Of a stretch of DNA of 9,533 nt, positions 8,266 to 9,533 are shown piece by piece. The DNA is taken from assembly GCA_016840245.1 (NCBI GenBank), contig JAEOST010000239.1, forward strand, positions 1 through 9,533, given 5' to 3'. The notes beneath the pieces were generated by a model. It made no database searches. It saw only the letters and a list, made by a program, of their open reading frames with translations, and had not been told where the DNA came from. Position numbers and translations under genes: made by a program. Source of the DNA: Candidatus Thorarchaeota archaeon (GTDB lineage Archaea > Asgardarchaeota > Thorarchaeia > Thorarchaeales > Thorarchaeaceae). Position 1 is the first letter of the stretch. Every line of letters begins with the position of its first letter.

Positions 8266-8270
8266 GGGGT
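8266..8270 (+). promoter_or_regulatory. Shine-Dalgarno-like GGGGT before the beta-helix gene
   Basis: GGGGT is followed by 9 bases and then ATG 8280, a workable spacing, and it supports this ATG over the internal ATGs at 8340 and 8355. The match to the usual GGAGGTG is partial. If transcription begins near 8268, as the TATA box suggests, the site would sit at the extreme 5' end of the mRNA. Confidence 0.45.
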
Positions 8271-8279
8271 AATGTTACT

Positions 8280-9533
8280 ATGCTTAGGGAGTTACAGCTT
8301 TTATCACGTATAGTGAGTTTTCTGCTAATCTTGATACTGATGGGTTCTATTGTGATGTTCCCACAACTGAACTCGATGGCTTGTGAAAAAATAACCAAGG
8401 ATACTACAGCGAATTCTGCATGTAGAAATAATATCGTGTCTTCCTACACTATTCATGATCCTATCACTATTACATCAAATGGAGGTTTCTCGTCCCAAGG
8501 TTTTCCAGGAAGTGGGTCATCAAGTGTCCCATATGTGATAGAAGGGTACAATATTACTACAACAGGTGATAGTATCTCGATTCAAGATACAGACGTACAT
8601 TTTGTCATTAGAGACTGCCTTCTTGTTGGTGAAGATGAATCAGGAAACGGTGTGAAACTAGTTGATGTCACAAATGGAAAAATCGAGGGAAATAATATAT
8701 CTGCGAAATTCAACGGTGTTTTTCTCACATCATCAACTAACAATATAATTCAACATAATGTTCTATCAGATTGTGCGAATGGCGTTGTCCTCTTTTCGTC
8801 ATCGGATACAAACTCAGTAGATGAGAATACGTTTCAGGGCAATCTCTGGGGCATTTCCATAGCAGGTTCCTCTGGTTCGCAGATTTTCAACAATACAATA
8901 ACAGGGAATAATGACGGTGTTACACTTCTGATAGCTTCAGATCACACCATCATGAATAACACATTCTCAGAAAATGGTGATGATATTGATATCGATTCAA
9001 ATTCAAACACCAACAGCATATATCTCAACATCTTTGCGGATGGTTCTGAAGGCGTTGCAGATAGTGGTACCGATAACCAGTGGAATACAACAGGGAAGGG
9101 GAATTACTGGTCGGACTACAGCGGCACGGGGGTACTAAACGTCCCAGGAGGAGCAGGGGCTATTGACTACCACCCATTTGTATACGATATCTCACCACCT
9201 AATGTTAACCATCCAAATGACATAATTTATGAAGAAGGTACAACGGGACACTTCATTTCTTGGACGCCTACAGATGTGCATCCATCACATTATGAGATAC
9301 TTCAAAACAATACGCAGCATGAATCCGATAATTGGAATGGAAGTTCTATCACAGTGTATGTAGACGGTCTGAGTGTTGGAATCTACAATTACACATTAGT
9401 GATCGAGGACACTCTTGGGAATGTTGCGAATGACACCGTTTTTGTTTCAGTAGTATTGCATACAACTACTTCAACTACAACCACTACTTCAACTACGACA
9501 ACTAGTACAACCACAACCACCTCCGACACAGAT
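8280..9533 (+). CDS. Secreted NosD/PbH1-type right-handed beta-helix protein with Ig-like domain and Thr/Ser stalk (3' partial)
   Basis: The frame is open for 418 codons from ATG 8280 to the window edge, with no stop. Residues 1-34 are a signal peptide: a basic start (MLRELQLLSR), a hydrophobic core (IVSFLLILILMGSIVMF) and a probable cut after SMA. Residues 57-95 hold a segment typical of archaeal NosD-like proteins (PITITSNGGF, then VPYVIEGYNI). Residues 100-255 are short parallel beta-helix coils with Asn ladders (NGVKLVDV, NGVFLTSS, NGVVLFSS, WGISIAGS, DGVTLLIAS; NNTI/NNTF turns). GKGNYWSDYSGTG (272-284) is the NosD end motif, with AIDYHPF replacing the common DGIGDTPY. Residues 306-392 form an Ig/fn3-like domain (YEEGTTGHFISW, VDGLSVGIYNYTL, DTLGN). 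From 395 on it is a Thr/Ser stalk. Such beta-helices usually bind or cleave polysaccharide; catalytic residues are not evident here. A C-terminal membrane helix is expected beyond the window. A lipoprotein is unlikely, as SMAC is a poor lipobox. Confidence 0.88.
   Translation, partial: MLRELQLLSRIVSFLLILILMGSIVMFPQLNSMACEKITKDTTANSACRNNIVSSYTIHDPITITSNGGFSSQGFPGSGSSSVPYVIEGYNITTTGDSISIQDTDVHFVIRDCLLVGEDESGNGVKLVDVTNGKIEGNNISAKFNGVFLTSSTNNIIQHNVLSDCANGVVLFSSSDTNSVDENTFQGNLWGISIAGSSGSQIFNNTITGNNDGVTLLIASDHTIMNNTFSENGDDIDIDSNSNTNSIYLNIFADGSEGVADSGTDNQWNTTGKGNYWSDYSGTGVLNVPGGAGAIDYHPFVYDISPPNVNHPNDIIYEEGTTGHFISWTPTDVHPSHYEILQNNTQHESDNWNGSSITVYVDGLSVGIYNYTLVIEDTLGNVANDTVFVSVVLHTTTSTTTTTSTTTTSTTTTTSDTD
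9462..9524 (+). repeat. Low-complexity Thr/Ser-coding tract (ACN/TCN repeats)
   Basis: From residue 395 of the beta-helix protein nearly every codon is ACA, ACT, ACC or ACG, broken by single Ser codons every four to six residues; the tract turns to SDTD at the window edge. This is a typical O-glycosylated, mucin-like spacer between an ectodomain and a C-terminal anchor. It is a coding feature, and variation in its length between strains would be unsurprising. Confidence 0.85.

Noticed and set aside
8379..8390. Lipoprotein signal (SMAC) in the beta-helix protein
   Set aside because: The residues before Cys35 do not match a lipobox well (no Leu at -3); ordinary signal peptidase cleavage after SMA is as likely.
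9462..9524. CRISPR-like or satellite repeat
   Set aside because: The units are short ACN codons in frame with the beta-helix protein, with no spacers; it is a coding Thr/Ser stalk.

Overview
The window looks like archaeal DNA, most likely from an Asgard archaeon of Thorarchaeota or Heimdallarchaeota type. This rests on: a good archaeal TATA element (AATATAAAG) before the last gene; about 40% GC by eye; giant secreted proteins of Ig-like modules rich in N-glycosylation sequons; and a NosD-like beta-helix protein followed by an Ig-like domain and a Thr/Ser stalk, a layout I associate with Asgard genomes. The lineage is inferred from style, since no rRNA or other marker gene is present.

Layout. 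Bases 1-7584 on the + strand carry what appears to be one giant surface-protein gene. It enters from the left edge already open (an Ig-like domain, then an FG-GAP/VCBS-like beta-propeller). It is cut by two consecutive in-frame stops (TAA TAG, 1597-1602) and continues in the same frame to 7584. The second part has about 17 Ig-like modules, including a strict alternation of two types (A and B, 190-residue period), and ends in a predicted seven-helix membrane domain. The stops replace exactly two residues in the middle of an Ig-like module. The two reading frames are therefore best read as halves of one gene: a recent lesion, a sequence error, or less likely a real split.

Nine bases beyond that stop lies a convergent minus-strand gene for a Nudix hydrolase with a perfect Nudix box (7594-8160). 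A 119-bp divergent intergenic region follows. It has a TATA box that reads passably on both strands and a short Shine-Dalgarno-like GGGGT for the next gene.

From 8280 to the right edge runs a secreted NosD/PbH1-type right-handed beta-helix protein with an N-terminal signal peptide, an Ig-like domain and the start of a Thr/Ser-rich stalk; its C-terminus is outside the window. The two + strand systems are cell-surface or exported proteins, probably for adhesion or carbohydrate contact. The Nudix enzyme is cytosolic and has no evident functional link to them.
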